This document shows, in pieces, positions 42,738 through 50,528 of a stretch of DNA of 64,000 nucleotides. The DNA lies in assembly GCA_020636475.1 (NCBI GenBank), contig JACJXU010000007.1, positions 1 through 64,000 of the forward strand, read 5' to 3'. The notes under the pieces were generated by a model. That model did no database searches. It was not told the DNA's origin and saw nothing but the letters and a program-made list of their open reading frames with translations. The DNA is from Chitinophagales bacterium. Lineage in GTDB: Bacteria; Bacteroidota; Bacteroidia; Chitinophagales; UBA2359. Each line of letters begins with the position of its first letter. Position 1 is the stretch's first letter. Position numbers and translations under genes: made by a program.

Positions 42738-43319
42738 TTAAATAGTGTCTTGTTCTACAAATAAGTTGTATAAATGATTGCGTGCGCGCAACAGGCGCAT
42801 TTTCACGGCACTGGAGCTTACCTCCATTAAGGTCGCAATATCATTTATACTCAAATCATCTTGGTACTTCATCAATAAAAGAGCATTTTCTTCGGGCGGC
42901 AATTTCGTCAATAACTCAGATAACTTATGCAATTTTATATCATACATTATTCTATCTTCAATTTCGCGGTCACTCATATCCGGCACTTCAAAAAAAGTAT
43001 TTTCATTTTCAATACTTTGGGTGTTTTTCCGGCTTCGCGATTTTAAGAAATTAATACATTCGTTGTAGGTAATTTTAAAAATCCATGTTGAAAAATTTGC
43101 ATCGCCGCGAAAGTTTTTGAGATTAGTAAACGCTTTTATAAAAATATCGTGCGTAAGGTCTCGGGCATCTTCTTCATTTTGTGTCATCGAATAACTTTTG
43201 CGATAAACCTTTTCGCTGTATCTAATATATAATTCTTCAAAATAATCAACTTTATTCTTTTCTACAATCAGTTTAATAATCTCTGCATCATTTAAACCGT
43301 TCAAATTGGGTTTTTCCAT
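42738..43319 (-). CDS. ECF-type RNA polymerase sigma factor
   Basis: A 193-residue extracytoplasmic-function sigma factor. Region 2 is clear (Y-I-R-Y-S-E-K-V-Y-R-K-S-Y, E-E-D-A-R-D-L-T-H-D-I-F-I-K-A, F-S-T-W-I-F-K-I-T-Y-N-E-C-I-N-F), and region 4 ends with the helix-turn-helix (L-S-I-N-D-I-A-T-L-M-E-V-S-S-S-A-V-K-M-R). The spacing between the regions is normal for the group. The next gene is a small protein and then an exported protein, so this is a probable stress-responsive regulon. A consensus TAAATTTG promoter element lies upstream (43354-43361). Its signal and target are unknown. Confidence 0.93.
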   Translation of the reverse strand: MEKPNLNGLNDAEIIKLIVEKNKVDYFEELYIRYSEKVYRKSYSMTQNEEDARDLTHDIFIKAFTNLKNFRGDANFSTWIFKITYNECINFLKSRSRKNTQSIENENTFFEVPDMSDREIEDRIMYDIKLHKLSELLTKLPPEENALLLMKYQDDLSINDIATLMEVSSSAVKMRLLRARNHLYNLFVEQDTI

Positions 43320-43353
43320 TCTTGTTTTATACGTCCTATACCTATCGGTTTTG

Positions 43354-43361
43354 CAAATTTA
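43354..43361 (-). promoter_or_regulatory. -7 promoter element of the ECF sigma gene
   Basis: TAAATTTG followed by C on the minus strand, 35 bp before the sigma factor ATG at 43319. It points to the housekeeping sigma factor as the driver. Confidence 0.45.
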
Positions 43362-43377
43362 CTTTATTTTCAAAAAT

Positions 43378-44418
43378 TTATTCATCAAACATATCCATTT
43401 GGGAAGAAAGTTTTGTTGTCGGCATATCTTTTCCCAAGTGCTTATACGCTTTTTCGGTAGCTTCTCTGCCGCGCGGCGTTCTTTTTATGTAACCTTCTTT
43501 TATTAAGTAGGGTTCATATACTTCTTCAATAGTGCCTGCTTCTTCGGCTACTGCCGTAGCAATAGTGGTAATGCCTACGGGTCCGCCGCCAAATTTTTCT
43601 ATAATTCCCGCCAATATACGGTTGTCCATTTCATCTAAGCCGTGTTCATCCACATTAAGCGCATTGAGCGAAAAACGGGCAATTTCCAAATCAATAGTGC
43701 CGTCGCCTTTTATTTGGGCAAAGTCGCGCACACGCCGCAATAGCGCATTGGCAATACGCGGCGTGCCTCTGCTGCGGCGCGCTATTTCATAAGCTCCTTC
43801 ATCGCGTATGGGCGTTTGCAACAAACTCGCCGAGCGTTTTACTATTTTTTCCATTGTGGGTACATCGTAGTATTCCATACGACAGTTGATGCCAAAGCGC
43901 GAGCGCATCGGCGACGACAACAAGCCCGAGCGTGTAGTAGCTCCAACCAAAGTAAATGGACTTATTTCTATTTGAATGGAGCGCGCATTTGGTCCGCTGT
44001 CTATCATTATATCAATGGTGTAATCTTCCATCGCGGCGTACAAATACTCTTCTACCACTTTGCCCAATCGGTGAATTTCGTCAATAAACAACACATCGTT
44101 GGTTTCTAAGTTGGTAAGCAAGCCTGCCAAGTCGCCGGGTTTTTCCAAAACAGGTCCCGAGCTTATTTTTATGTTCACTGCCAACTCTTGGGCAATAATA
44201 TGCGCCAAGGTGGTTTTGCCCAAGCCCGGCGGTCCGTGCAGCAACACATGGTCGAGCGATTCGTTTCTTCTTTTAGCGGCTTCTATAAAAATTTTCAGGT
44301 TTTCTACCATACTCTCCTGTCCGGTAAATTCTTCAAACTTACGCGGTCGCAAGGCACGCTCTATTTCCTGTTCGGCTTCGTTTATGTTGGGTTTATTTTG
44401 TAAATAGTCGTTTCGCAT
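43378..44418 (-). CDS. ruvB: Holliday junction ATP-dependent helicase RuvB
   Basis: The motor of branch migration that works with RuvA in recombinational repair. 346 residues. The N-terminus contains [12 protein letters not shown], the Walker A is G-P-P-G-L-G-K-T-T, Walker B is in L-F-I-D-E-I-H-R-L, sensor I is in G-A-T-T-R-S-G-L and the C-terminal winged helix is [10 protein letters not shown]. The gene precedes the sigma gene with a 58-bp gap that contains the sigma promoter. A TAAATTTG element also lies upstream of ruvB. Confidence 0.98.
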   Translation of the reverse strand: MRNDYLQNKPNINEAEQEIERALRPRKFEEFTGQESMVENLKIFIEAAKRRNESLDHVLLHGPPGLGKTTLAHIIAQELAVNIKISSGPVLEKPGDLAGLLTNLETNDVLFIDEIHRLGKVVEEYLYAAMEDYTIDIMIDSGPNARSIQIEISPFTLVGATTRSGLLSSPMRSRFGINCRMEYYDVPTMEKIVKRSASLLQTPIRDEGAYEIARRSRGTPRIANALLRRVRDFAQIKGDGTIDLEIARFSLNALNVDEHGLDEMDNRILAGIIEKFGGGPVGITTIATAVAEEAGTIEEVYEPYLIKEGYIKRTPRGREATEKAYKHLGKDMPTTKLSSQMDMFDE

Positions 44419-44453
44419 GGCAGCTATACCTAATTTTTCTTATCTTTTCTGTA

Positions 44454-44461
44454 CAAATTTA
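44454..44461 (-). promoter_or_regulatory. -7 promoter element of ruvB
   Basis: TAAATTTG followed by TACAG on the minus strand, 36 bp before the ruvB ATG. Confidence 0.45.
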
Positions 44462-44599
44462 AGACAAAGCAGGTATTATTTAGTAACAAAAATTATAAGA
44501 AAGTTGTAAGATTATAAATAATTGCGCTTACTTTGCTACTGCCGCCACAAGTTTTGCCATTTTTTATTTAGCATTTATTATTTTGAAAAAGAAAAGCGT

Positions 44600-45283
44600 A
44601 TGTTTTCGTTTTCCATAAAAGAAGAAGCATGGTTGGTAGGAAGGCGCAATATGTTGGTAAAAACCTTAGCCAACAAGGGTATATCCGACCAGAATGTGCT
44701 GCGGGCGATTGGAACAGTGCCGCGTCATTTGTTTTTAGAATCGGTATTTTACCAAGATGCCTACGAAGATAAAGCCATGCCTATTGCACAAAAACAAACT
44801 ATTTCCCAACCTTATACCGTAGCTTTTCAGTCGCAACTTTTGGAAGTAAAGCCGGGGCATAAAGTCTTAGAAATTGGTACCGGCTCGGGCTATCAGGCGA
44901 GTATTTTATATGTAATGGGCGCGCGGGTTTACACTATTGAACGCATAAAAACACTGCATCTCGCTACCGAAAAATTTTTGAAAGAGAAATTAGGCATTTT
45001 TCGCATAAAATGTCTCTATGGCGATGGTTTTGCCGGCAATGCTGCCTACGCTCCTTACGACCGTATTCTTATTACTGCCGCCGCACCCGAAATTCCCAAT
45101 GCCTTGCTACAACAGTTAGCCGTAGGTGGCGTGTTGGTTATTCCGCTGGGCAATTTTGAAACCCAACAAAAAATGTTGCGCATTGTGAAAAAGAGTGAAA
45201 CCGACTTTGTTACGGAAGAACATGGTACTTTTCGGTTTGTACCCATGCTGAGTGGCAAAACAGAACAAATTATTGACAAATAA
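44600..45283 (+). CDS. pcm: Protein-L-isoaspartate O-methyltransferase
   Basis: Repairs damaged proteins by methylating L-isoaspartyl residues with SAM. From ATG 44600 (M-F-S-F-S-I-K-E-E-A-W) it has 227 residues, matching the family; upstream codons in the same frame are not coding-like. Motifs: R-A-I-G-T-V-P-R-H-L-F, the substrate-binding Q-K-Q-T-I-S-Q-P-Y, the SAM site V-L-E-I-G-T-G-S-G-Y-Q-A, and the post motif R-I-L-I-T-A-A-A-P-E-I-P. It is followed by mazG 9 bp downstream, so both are in one operon. Confidence 0.95.
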   Translation: MFSFSIKEEAWLVGRRNMLVKTLANKGISDQNVLRAIGTVPRHLFLESVFYQDAYEDKAMPIAQKQTISQPYTVAFQSQLLEVKPGHKVLEIGTGSGYQASILYVMGARVYTIERIKTLHLATEKFLKEKLGIFRIKCLYGDGFAGNAAYAPYDRILITAAAPEIPNALLQQLAVGGVLVIPLGNFETQQKMLRIVKKSETDFVTEEHGTFRFVPMLSGKTEQIIDK

Positions 45284-45292
45284 ATTATTTTT

Positions 45293-46069
45293 ATGGATAA
45301 AAGACTAACTCTTTTTGGGCAATTATTACAAATAATGGACGAACTGCGGGAACAATGCCCTTGGGATAAGGAGCAAACGCTGGAGAGTTTGAGTACCCTT
45401 AGTATTGAAGAAACCTACGAGCTTACCGATGCTATTCAAAACCGAAACATGCAACACATCAAGGAAGAACTCGGCGATTTGCTGTTGCACATTGTTTTTT
45501 ATGCCAAAATAGCCTCCGAAAGCGGAGATTTTGATATAAGCGATGTGATTGAGGCTTTAAACGAAAAACTGATTCGCCGCCACCCACACATTTACGGCGA
45601 TACAAAAGTGAAAGATGTAGAAGAAGTGTTGCAAAACTGGGAAAAAATAAAATTGCAGGAAAAAGGGAAAAAATCTGCCCTGCAAGGTGTTCCCAAAGCG
45701 ATGCCGGCACTGCCAAAGGCATTTAGAATTCAGGAAAAAGCCAAAAAAGTAGGCTTCGAGTGGGACTATACCGAGCAAGTGTGGGCAAAAGTACAAGAAG
45801 AACTGGGCGAGTTGCAGGAAGCTATTCAAGAAAAAAGTTCGCCACAACACATCGAAAGTGAATTTGGCGATGTATTGTTTGCGCTGGTAAATTACGCCCG
45901 CTTTATCGGCGTTGACCCCGAAACGGCTCTCAGCAAAACCAACACAAAATTTATCAACCGTTTTCAGGCGATGGAGCAGTTGGCGCAAAACCAAGAAAAA
46001 TCCCTAACCGACATGAACTTGGCGGAAATGGACACACTCTGGAATGAAGTGAAGAAGGAATTTCCTTAG
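45293..46069 (+). CDS. mazG: Nucleoside triphosphate pyrophosphohydrolase MazG
   Basis: Hydrolyses NTPs to NMP and pyrophosphate; helps clear abnormal nucleotides and lower ppGpp. 258 residues with two MazG-type helical repeats. The first has C-P-W-D-K-E-Q-T, then E-E-T-Y-E-L and H-I-K-E-E-L-G-D-L-L-L-H-I-V; the second has E-E-L-G-E-L-Q-E-A-I and E-S-E-F-G-D-V-L-F-A-L-V-N-Y-A-R. The E-E-x-x-E and E-x-x-D metal sites are intact. Its stop overlaps the convergent TonB-domain gene by 4 bp. Confidence 0.96.
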   Translation: MDKRLTLFGQLLQIMDELREQCPWDKEQTLESLSTLSIEETYELTDAIQNRNMQHIKEELGDLLLHIVFYAKIASESGDFDISDVIEALNEKLIRRHPHIYGDTKVKDVEEVLQNWEKIKLQEKGKKSALQGVPKAMPALPKAFRIQEKAKKVGFEWDYTEQVWAKVQEELGELQEAIQEKSSPQHIESEFGDVLFALVNYARFIGVDPETALSKTNTKFINRFQAMEQLAQNQEKSLTDMNLAEMDTLWNEVKKEFP

Positions 46070-46944
46070 TGTTTTTTCTTCCTTGTTTTCTTTTTTTGCG
46101 GCTCAACTACTTCTGTCTCTATTTTCAATCGAATAGGCAAATTGTATTGCACTTTTACAGGTTTCCCATTTTGCATGCCGGGTTTACTAAAATTGGGCAA
46201 TGTTTTTGCGACTCTCAAAGCCTCCTCTCCACAACCACCACCTATATCTTTTTTTATTTCAAAGTTACTAAGGCTACCATCTTCATTTACCGTAAACGAA
46301 ATTACTACTAAGCCTTGTATATTTTGTTCCAAGGCTTCCGCAGGATATTTATAATTTTCGTACACATACCGCATAAGAGCCGTCTGTCCGCCCGGAAATT
46401 CGGGACCTTCCTCTACTGGTACATTTTCTTCTATTGATGAAATTTCTCTCACGAATATTTCTTCAGGAATATCACTTTGCGGTGATTCAGATGTAATAGT
46501 AGTGTCAGCTTGTATCATTTGTTTTTCCGGTAATCTAAGGCGTACAGGTACGTTGTACAACTGCTTTACGGGCTTTTGTAATTTGGTAGCGGGTTTAAAC
46601 TTGGGCATAGTCCTTAGCACACGCACCACTTCTTCGCCGCAACCGCCGCCTATGTCTTTTTTTATCACATAATCGCCGAGGCTGCCGTCTTCATTTACCA
46701 TAAAAGAAACTACGACTATCCCTTCTATCTCTTTTTCTATTGCCTCTTCGGGGTAATTAAAGTTTCCATAAAGATACTTCATCATTTCTACTATACCACC
46801 GGGAAATTCAGCAGGTGTTTCTTGCGAAAAACAATACGTTGCACCGACATCATCATCTTGTGTATTGAATTGTGCAAAAACAGATGTAGCAAAAAGCATG
46901 CAAACCCAAAAAGAAATTTTAAGAATTATACTTTTGTTTTTCAT
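46066..46944 (-). CDS. Exported protein with two TonB C-terminal domains (copy 1)
   Basis: A 292-residue protein with a signal peptide (I-S-F-W-V-C-M-L-F-A-T-S-V-F-A-Q) and two TonB_C-like domains, about 33-135 and 170-275. Each has the pattern P-E-F-P-G-G, Y-P-E/A-E-A-I/L-E, G-x-V-V-x-S-F-x-V-N-E-D-G-S-L and P-V-x-x-x-Y-N-x-P-x-R-L. Unlike true TonB it lacks the inner-membrane anchor and Pro-rich spacer, so it is probably periplasmic after cleavage. It may bind outer-membrane receptors, but energy transduction is unlikely. The tail is basic (K-K-K-T-R-K-K-K-H). The next gene upstream is a close paralogue, so the two arose by tandem duplication. Confidence 0.85.
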   Translation of the reverse strand: MKNKSIILKISFWVCMLFATSVFAQFNTQDDDVGATYCFSQETPAEFPGGIVEMMKYLYGNFNYPEEAIEKEIEGIVVVSFMVNEDGSLGDYVIKKDIGGGCGEEVVRVLRTMPKFKPATKLQKPVKQLYNVPVRLRLPEKQMIQADTTITSESPQSDIPEEIFVREISSIEENVPVEEGPEFPGGQTALMRYVYENYKYPAEALEQNIQGLVVISFTVNEDGSLSNFEIKKDIGGGCGEEALRVAKTLPNFSKPGMQNGKPVKVQYNLPIRLKIETEVVEPQKKKTRKKKH

Positions 46945-46998
46945 TGGTTTATCTTTTACTTATCATTTTTTAACAGAAAAATTTGCTTCAACACTTTT

Positions 46999-47883
46999 CT
47001 ACTTCATACCTTCTTTAAACCGAATGGGCAGATTGTATTGCACTTTTACGGGCTTGCCTCTTTGCATACCGGGTGTAAACTTGGGCAATGTTTTTATTAC
47101 GCGCAAAGCCTCCTCGCCGCAACCAAAGCCAATGTCTTTTTTTATCACAAAATCGCTGAGGCTGCCATCTTCGTTTACAACAAAAGTAATTAATACTAAG
47201 CCTTCTATATGGTTTTGTTCCGCAAGTGTAGGATATTTTATATTTTCATACACATAATCCATCATTGCTGTCTGTCCTCCCGGGAATTCGGGCATTTTTT
47301 CCACCACAACAAACATTTCCTTCGGCTCTGTTGTGTCTTGGGGCTGCTCTTTTTTAGTTTTGGGGCGTTGGTTTAACGGTACAAAGTCTTTCGGTTCTTC
47401 CTTAGTTAAAGTTTCGTTGGCAGGAGTGGTTTTGTCCGTTGTGGTATGATCTTCCGGCAATTTCAAGCGAAAAGGCAAATTAAATTCCTTTTTTATGGGA
47501 TTCTCCCCTTCTTTTGCCGGAATAAAATGGGGAAATGTTTTTACCACCCTCAGCATTTCTTCACCACAACCTCCGCCTATGTCTTTTACTATTTTATAAT
47601 CGCTAAGGCTGCCGTCTTCGTTTACCATAAAAGAAACTATCACTAATCCCTCTATCTTTTTTTCGATTGCTTCTTTAGGATAATTTATATTCTTATAAAG
47701 GTGTGCAAACATTTCAGATACGCCGCCGGGAAATTCCGGCATTGGCTCTAACGCCAAAACTATTCCATAGTCATCATCACTTGGCGTATTTCCCTGCGCA
47801 ATAACGGGCGCGCTACAAAACATACAAAGCACCCACGTCCAAAGGGAAATTTTTGTTATGGTAAAAGGAACGTATTTTTTCAT
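46999..47883 (-). CDS. Exported protein with two TonB C-terminal domains (copy 2)
   Basis: A 294-residue paralogue of the next gene downstream, start ATG 47883 (one codon inside a longer TTG-started frame). The signal peptide ends near A-P-V-I-A-Q. The first TonB_C-like domain spans about 30-140, followed by a Lys/Pro/Thr linker (T-T-D-K-T-T-P-A-N-E and K-K-E-Q-P-Q-D-T), then a second domain (about 195-294) ending L-P-I-R-F-K-E-G-M-K. Both domains share the block V-N-E-D-G-S-L-S-D with copy 1. The gene and its paralogue are in one direction with 54 bp between them, so they are probably co-transcribed. Confidence 0.85.
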   Translation of the reverse strand: MKKYVPFTITKISLWTWVLCMFCSAPVIAQGNTPSDDDYGIVLALEPMPEFPGGVSEMFAHLYKNINYPKEAIEKKIEGLVIVSFMVNEDGSLSDYKIVKDIGGGCGEEMLRVVKTFPHFIPAKEGENPIKKEFNLPFRLKLPEDHTTTDKTTPANETLTKEEPKDFVPLNQRPKTKKEQPQDTTEPKEMFVVVEKMPEFPGGQTAMMDYVYENIKYPTLAEQNHIEGLVLITFVVNEDGSLSDFVIKKDIGFGCGEEALRVIKTLPKFTPGMQRGKPVKVQYNLPIRFKEGMK

Positions 47884-47975
47884 CAATTTTTTATTTTGGT
47901 AAATACTTGTAATTTTTCACTAAAATAACACCTTTTTTCATAACTAATTATACATAAATTGTTTTTATTCTAAAA

Positions 47976-48821
47976 TTATGCCTTTTTCGCTAAGGTAAAA
48001 AGTGTAATTTCGGGTCGTACATTCCAGCGCATTTGCCACGAATGACCCAAAGCGCGATTGATGTAGAGTGTTCGCTCGTCAATCAAATCGAACTTTCCGG
48101 CGGTGTAGCGTCTGTTTTTCACCGGAAGTACGGGCGGCGGCAAAAATGGTGGTTTAAACTGTCCTCCGTGCGTATGTCCCGACAAAATCCAACCTTGAAA
48201 ATGCTGCCAAACGTCCAAGTCGCACACATCGGGATTATGACAAAGTACAATATTGGCTTTGGTGTCGTCATAGTTTTGCAAGGCAGTTCTTGGATTGAAA
48301 TTCCGCCCCCAAAAATCATCAAAACCTGTAATTTTCAAACCTTCTACATCTACTACTTCATTTTGCAGCACGCTTATGCCCGCGTTTTCCAGCAAATGAG
48401 TAATGGTATCGGCAACTTTTTGCTCGCGCCAGTTTTTGCCATAATCGTGATTGCCCAAAATTGCCAAAGTAGTTATTTTTCCCTTCACGGCATGTTCTAA
48501 TACTTCGGCTAATTGCTGAAACTGTTGCGTATTTTCGTAGGTAACATAGTCGCCCGTATAAACCACCATATCCGGCTGAAAAATTTGCGCTTTTTTGAAA
48601 GAATCAATAATGTATTGATAATCGAAACGATTGCCTACGTGCATGTCACTTATTTGCATGAGCGTTTTTCCCACCAATTTTTCGGGTAAATGCGCCAAGG
48701 GCATTTGCATTGATACGAACTCCAAGCAAAAAGGCTCTACTTGCCAAGCATACAAGCCATTTACAAGCCCTATACCCAATCCGGCTAAAAGGGTATTTTT
48801 GATAAATTTCCTTCTTTTCAT
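47976..48821 (-). CDS. Tat-exported metallophosphoesterase
   Basis: A 281-residue calcineurin-like phosphoesterase with a twin-arginine leader (M-K-R-R-K-F-I-K-N-T-L-L-A-G-L-G-I-G). Metal ligands are visible: Q-I-S-D-M-H-V-G (D-x-H), V-V-Y-T-G-D-Y-V (GD), L-G-N-H-D-Y-G (NHD), V-L-C-H-N-P-D and L-S-G-H-T-H-G-G-Q (GHTH). The order and the Tat signal match the YkuE/YaeI-type phosphodiesterases, some of which hydrolyse phospholipid or lipid A-related substrates. It stands alone at the 3' side of the chaperone cassette, on the same strand, 46 bp apart. Confidence 0.92.
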   Translation of the reverse strand: MKRRKFIKNTLLAGLGIGLVNGLYAWQVEPFCLEFVSMQMPLAHLPEKLVGKTLMQISDMHVGNRFDYQYIIDSFKKAQIFQPDMVVYTGDYVTYENTQQFQQLAEVLEHAVKGKITTLAILGNHDYGKNWREQKVADTITHLLENAGISVLQNEVVDVEGLKITGFDDFWGRNFNPRTALQNYDDTKANIVLCHNPDVCDLDVWQHFQGWILSGHTHGGQFKPPFLPPPVLPVKNRRYTAGKFDLIDERTLYINRALGHSWQMRWNVRPEITLFTLAKKA

Positions 48822-48867
48822 GTATTTTTTGCAAAAACAACGTTAGCTCTTGTATGCTAGCATTATT

Positions 48868-49449
48868 TTAGACTAGATAATCGTCAGTATATTCAGGGGG
48901 ATAAATTATTTTAAATCCTTTTCGGCTTAAACTGTTTTTGGTGAAAAAATTTATCTGAATAGCAGGTGTTGAGTCTAAATATTGGAAAGACCTTTTTCCT
49001 TCCTTAAAAATAAATACTGTCCTATTACTAAAAATTGAGTTAAATCCAACACTGTTAATTCCAAAAACTCGTATTGCTTCAAAATCGAAAATATCAATTT
49101 CTTTAATGTAGCTGATTACTCTTGCAACTGTAGTTACCCCTTCGGTGTAAAGTTTTTTTTCTTTTAAAATGTTCTTTGTCTTATTGAATTGGTCTAAATG
49201 GTTTGGATTGTCTACCAAATTGAAACACTTATTATCGTCTAAGTCGAAGTTGGTTTCACAAATAACATAACCATTCTTGTAACAAGCACCCTCTACTCCC
49301 CACCAATGAGCATTTTCTATGAATGATTCCCAAAAATAGTACCCTTTGCCAAGCCAAGCATTTTTCCAAAAACAAGGAAAAGGTCCATCGCTTTCTATTT
49401 TATGAATATCTCTATCCTCTAAAGTTTGATAGGCTTTACGAATAGGCAT
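48868..49449 (-). CDS. Putative ADP-ribosyltransferase-fold toxin-like protein
   Basis: A 193-residue cytoplasmic protein, start ATG 49449. The block W-L-G-K-G-Y-Y-F-W-E-S (about residues 32-42), then C-F-N-L-V-D-N-P-N-H-L-D, F-D-F-E-A-I-R-V-F-G, and near the end A-I-Q-I-N-F-F-T-K-N-S-L-S-R-K-G-F-K-I-I-Y-P-P-E-Y resemble, as I recall it, a widespread uncharacterised family built on W-L-G-x-G-x-Y-F-W-E with an ADP-ribosyltransferase-like fold. The usual His near the N-terminus is not obvious here. It begins 4 bp after the SecB-like stop, so the two are one operon. The neighbours suggest a toxin under chaperone control. Confidence in the gene is high, in the family moderate. Confidence 0.6.
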   Translation of the reverse strand: MPIRKAYQTLEDRDIHKIESDGPFPCFWKNAWLGKGYYFWESFIENAHWWGVEGACYKNGYVICETNFDLDDNKCFNLVDNPNHLDQFNKTKNILKEKKLYTEGVTTVARVISYIKEIDIFDFEAIRVFGINSVGFNSIFSNRTVFIFKEGKRSFQYLDSTPAIQINFFTKNSLSRKGFKIIYPPEYTDDYLV

Positions 49450-49453
49450 AAGT

Positions 49454-49861
49454 TCACTCTTGAATAGTATTTTTTCTTAACTCACCTTCAAGATTTGATA
49501 AATTCATTGTTGGTAGTATTATTCCTGGAACATTTGCTTGTGTTGTAACAAGGCTTAGATATGCTCTTACATAAGGAAACAATATTGCAATGGCATTTCG
49601 ATAAAAGAAGTCTGGTATTTCCTCGAATAAATTAATGTTTTCAAACTTAAATAAACCTTTGCACCTAATTTTGATGAATGGATTAGGTTCATTGTCATTT
49701 TCTACTTGGACAATAAAAATGAGTTCAAAATTTTTTGTATTTTTTATGAAAACTCCTTTTGTTTCAAAAGCTAAATTTAATTCGTTTGTCTTCTGGTATT
49801 CTAAGTCTATATTGACTTTATCAAACTGATAGTTTACAATTGAAAATGCTGCTTGTTGCAT
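49454..49861 (-). CDS. SecB-like chaperone
   Basis: A 135-residue protein resembling the export chaperone SecB: V-N-I-D-L-E-Y near the start, I-K-I-R-C-K-G-L-F-K-F-E-N-I (the beta strands), then L-F-P-Y-V-R-A-Y-L-S-L-V-T-T and V-P-G-I-I-L-P-T-M-N-L-S, corresponding to the L-F-P-Y-A-R-x-x-I and N-L-A-P-V-N-F segments of SecB. The long acidic C-terminal tail of SecB is missing. SecB-like solo chaperones are known to fold antitoxins in toxin-antitoxin-chaperone systems. Here it sits between a small protein and a toxin-like gene, consistent with that. No secA or other export gene is near. Confidence 0.7.
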   Translation of the reverse strand: MQQAAFSIVNYQFDKVNIDLEYQKTNELNLAFETKGVFIKNTKNFELIFIVQVENDNEPNPFIKIRCKGLFKFENINLFEEIPDFFYRNAIAILFPYVRAYLSLVTTQANVPGIILPTMNLSNLEGELRKNTIQE

Positions 49862-50105
49862 ATTTTTTCAGATTTATTAAAAAAAAGCCCGAAGAAAACT
49901 TCGGGCTATAGTTATTGATTATATGATTATACCCCATCATTGGGTCATCTATTTTAATCTTAAAATACCAATTAGTCTGATTTAGAAAATCGTCCATTAT
50001 TGGACCAACTTCGTCAAACTCTTTAGTTTTTTCCCAATCTTTCAAAACTTGCTCGTCTGAAGTAGTTTCAAAATACTTCTTCAATTTTTCTACGATACTT
50101 TCCAT
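49821..50105 (-). CDS. Small protein with hydrophobic tail, candidate antitoxin
   Basis: 94 residues, start ATG 50105, a TAGATTTG promoter element 40 bp upstream. Residues 1-45 (K-L-K-K-Y-F-E-T-T, V-L-K-D-W-E-K-T-K-E-F-D-E-V-G-P) look like a short helical protein often seen alone in Bacteroidota at about 45-50 residues. After it comes an aromatic, hydrophobic part (N-W-Y-F-K-I-K-I-D, G-Y-N-H-I-I-N-N-Y, S-S-G-F-F-L-I-N-L). The frame reads through a perfect terminator hairpin (49886-49907) and overlaps the SecB-like start by 41 bp. So the tail is either a chaperone-recognised extension or the product of a frame change. Antitoxin role is inference. Confidence 0.5.
   Translation of the reverse strand: MESIVEKLKKYFETTSDEQVLKDWEKTKEFDEVGPIMDDFLNQTNWYFKIKIDDPMMGYNHIINNYSPKFSSGFFLINLKKYATSSIFNCKLSV
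49879..49907 (-). terminator. Terminator hairpin inside the candidate antitoxin frame
   Basis: On the minus strand AGCCCGAAG (49907-49899), loop TTTT, CTTCGGGCT (49894-49886), then T-run. It lies just before the SecB-like gene. As a full rho-independent terminator it would limit read-through into the chaperone and toxin-like genes. Confidence 0.75.
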
Positions 50106-50528
50106 ATCACTTAATTTTACTTTCTATTAGTAGCTTTTGCGAGTGCAAATCTACAACTATCTTTGAATTTTGTAAAAGTTTTTAAATATTTTCAAAAAAC
50201 CACTAACTATTCAGTCAGTTATTTTATATGTTTTTAAGTTACTTTACCAACACTTAGTAAACGTAAAAATCTAATTTTTGTTTTAAGCCTGTCTTATTTC
50301 ACTAAATTTCAGACTAGTAAAGTCCATTTTTTGCCGAAACAATTTTTTCTAAACGCGATAAAAATAATTTCCTTGCATCGAAGAAAAATAATGTGGTAAA
50401 GAAATAATAATTTTTTTACTGCATATATAAGATATTGATAAGATATGGTTGGATTCGGACGGTATTATAGCCATTTTTTCCATTCTCGGCAAAATAATAT
50501 CATCTTTGCAACAAAAACAAAACAACCT
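50106..50528. other. Intergenic stretch, about 420 bp
   Basis: Separates the divergent candidate antitoxin gene and hemL. It holds the minus-strand element TAGATTTG (50153-50146) and, on the plus strand, CATCTTTG (50501-50508) near hemL. The rest is AT-rich with no coding frame and no clear repeat. Confidence 0.6.
50146..50153 (-). promoter_or_regulatory. -7 promoter element of the candidate antitoxin gene
   Basis: TAGATTTG followed by CACTCG on the minus strand, 40 bp before the ATG at 50105. It would be the only clear promoter of the three-gene cassette. Confidence 0.45.

Noticed and set aside
48870..50317. AGACTAG at both ends of the chaperone cassette (48870-48876 and 50311-50317) as possible attachment site
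   Set aside because: Only 7 bp match, no integrase or tRNA at either end.
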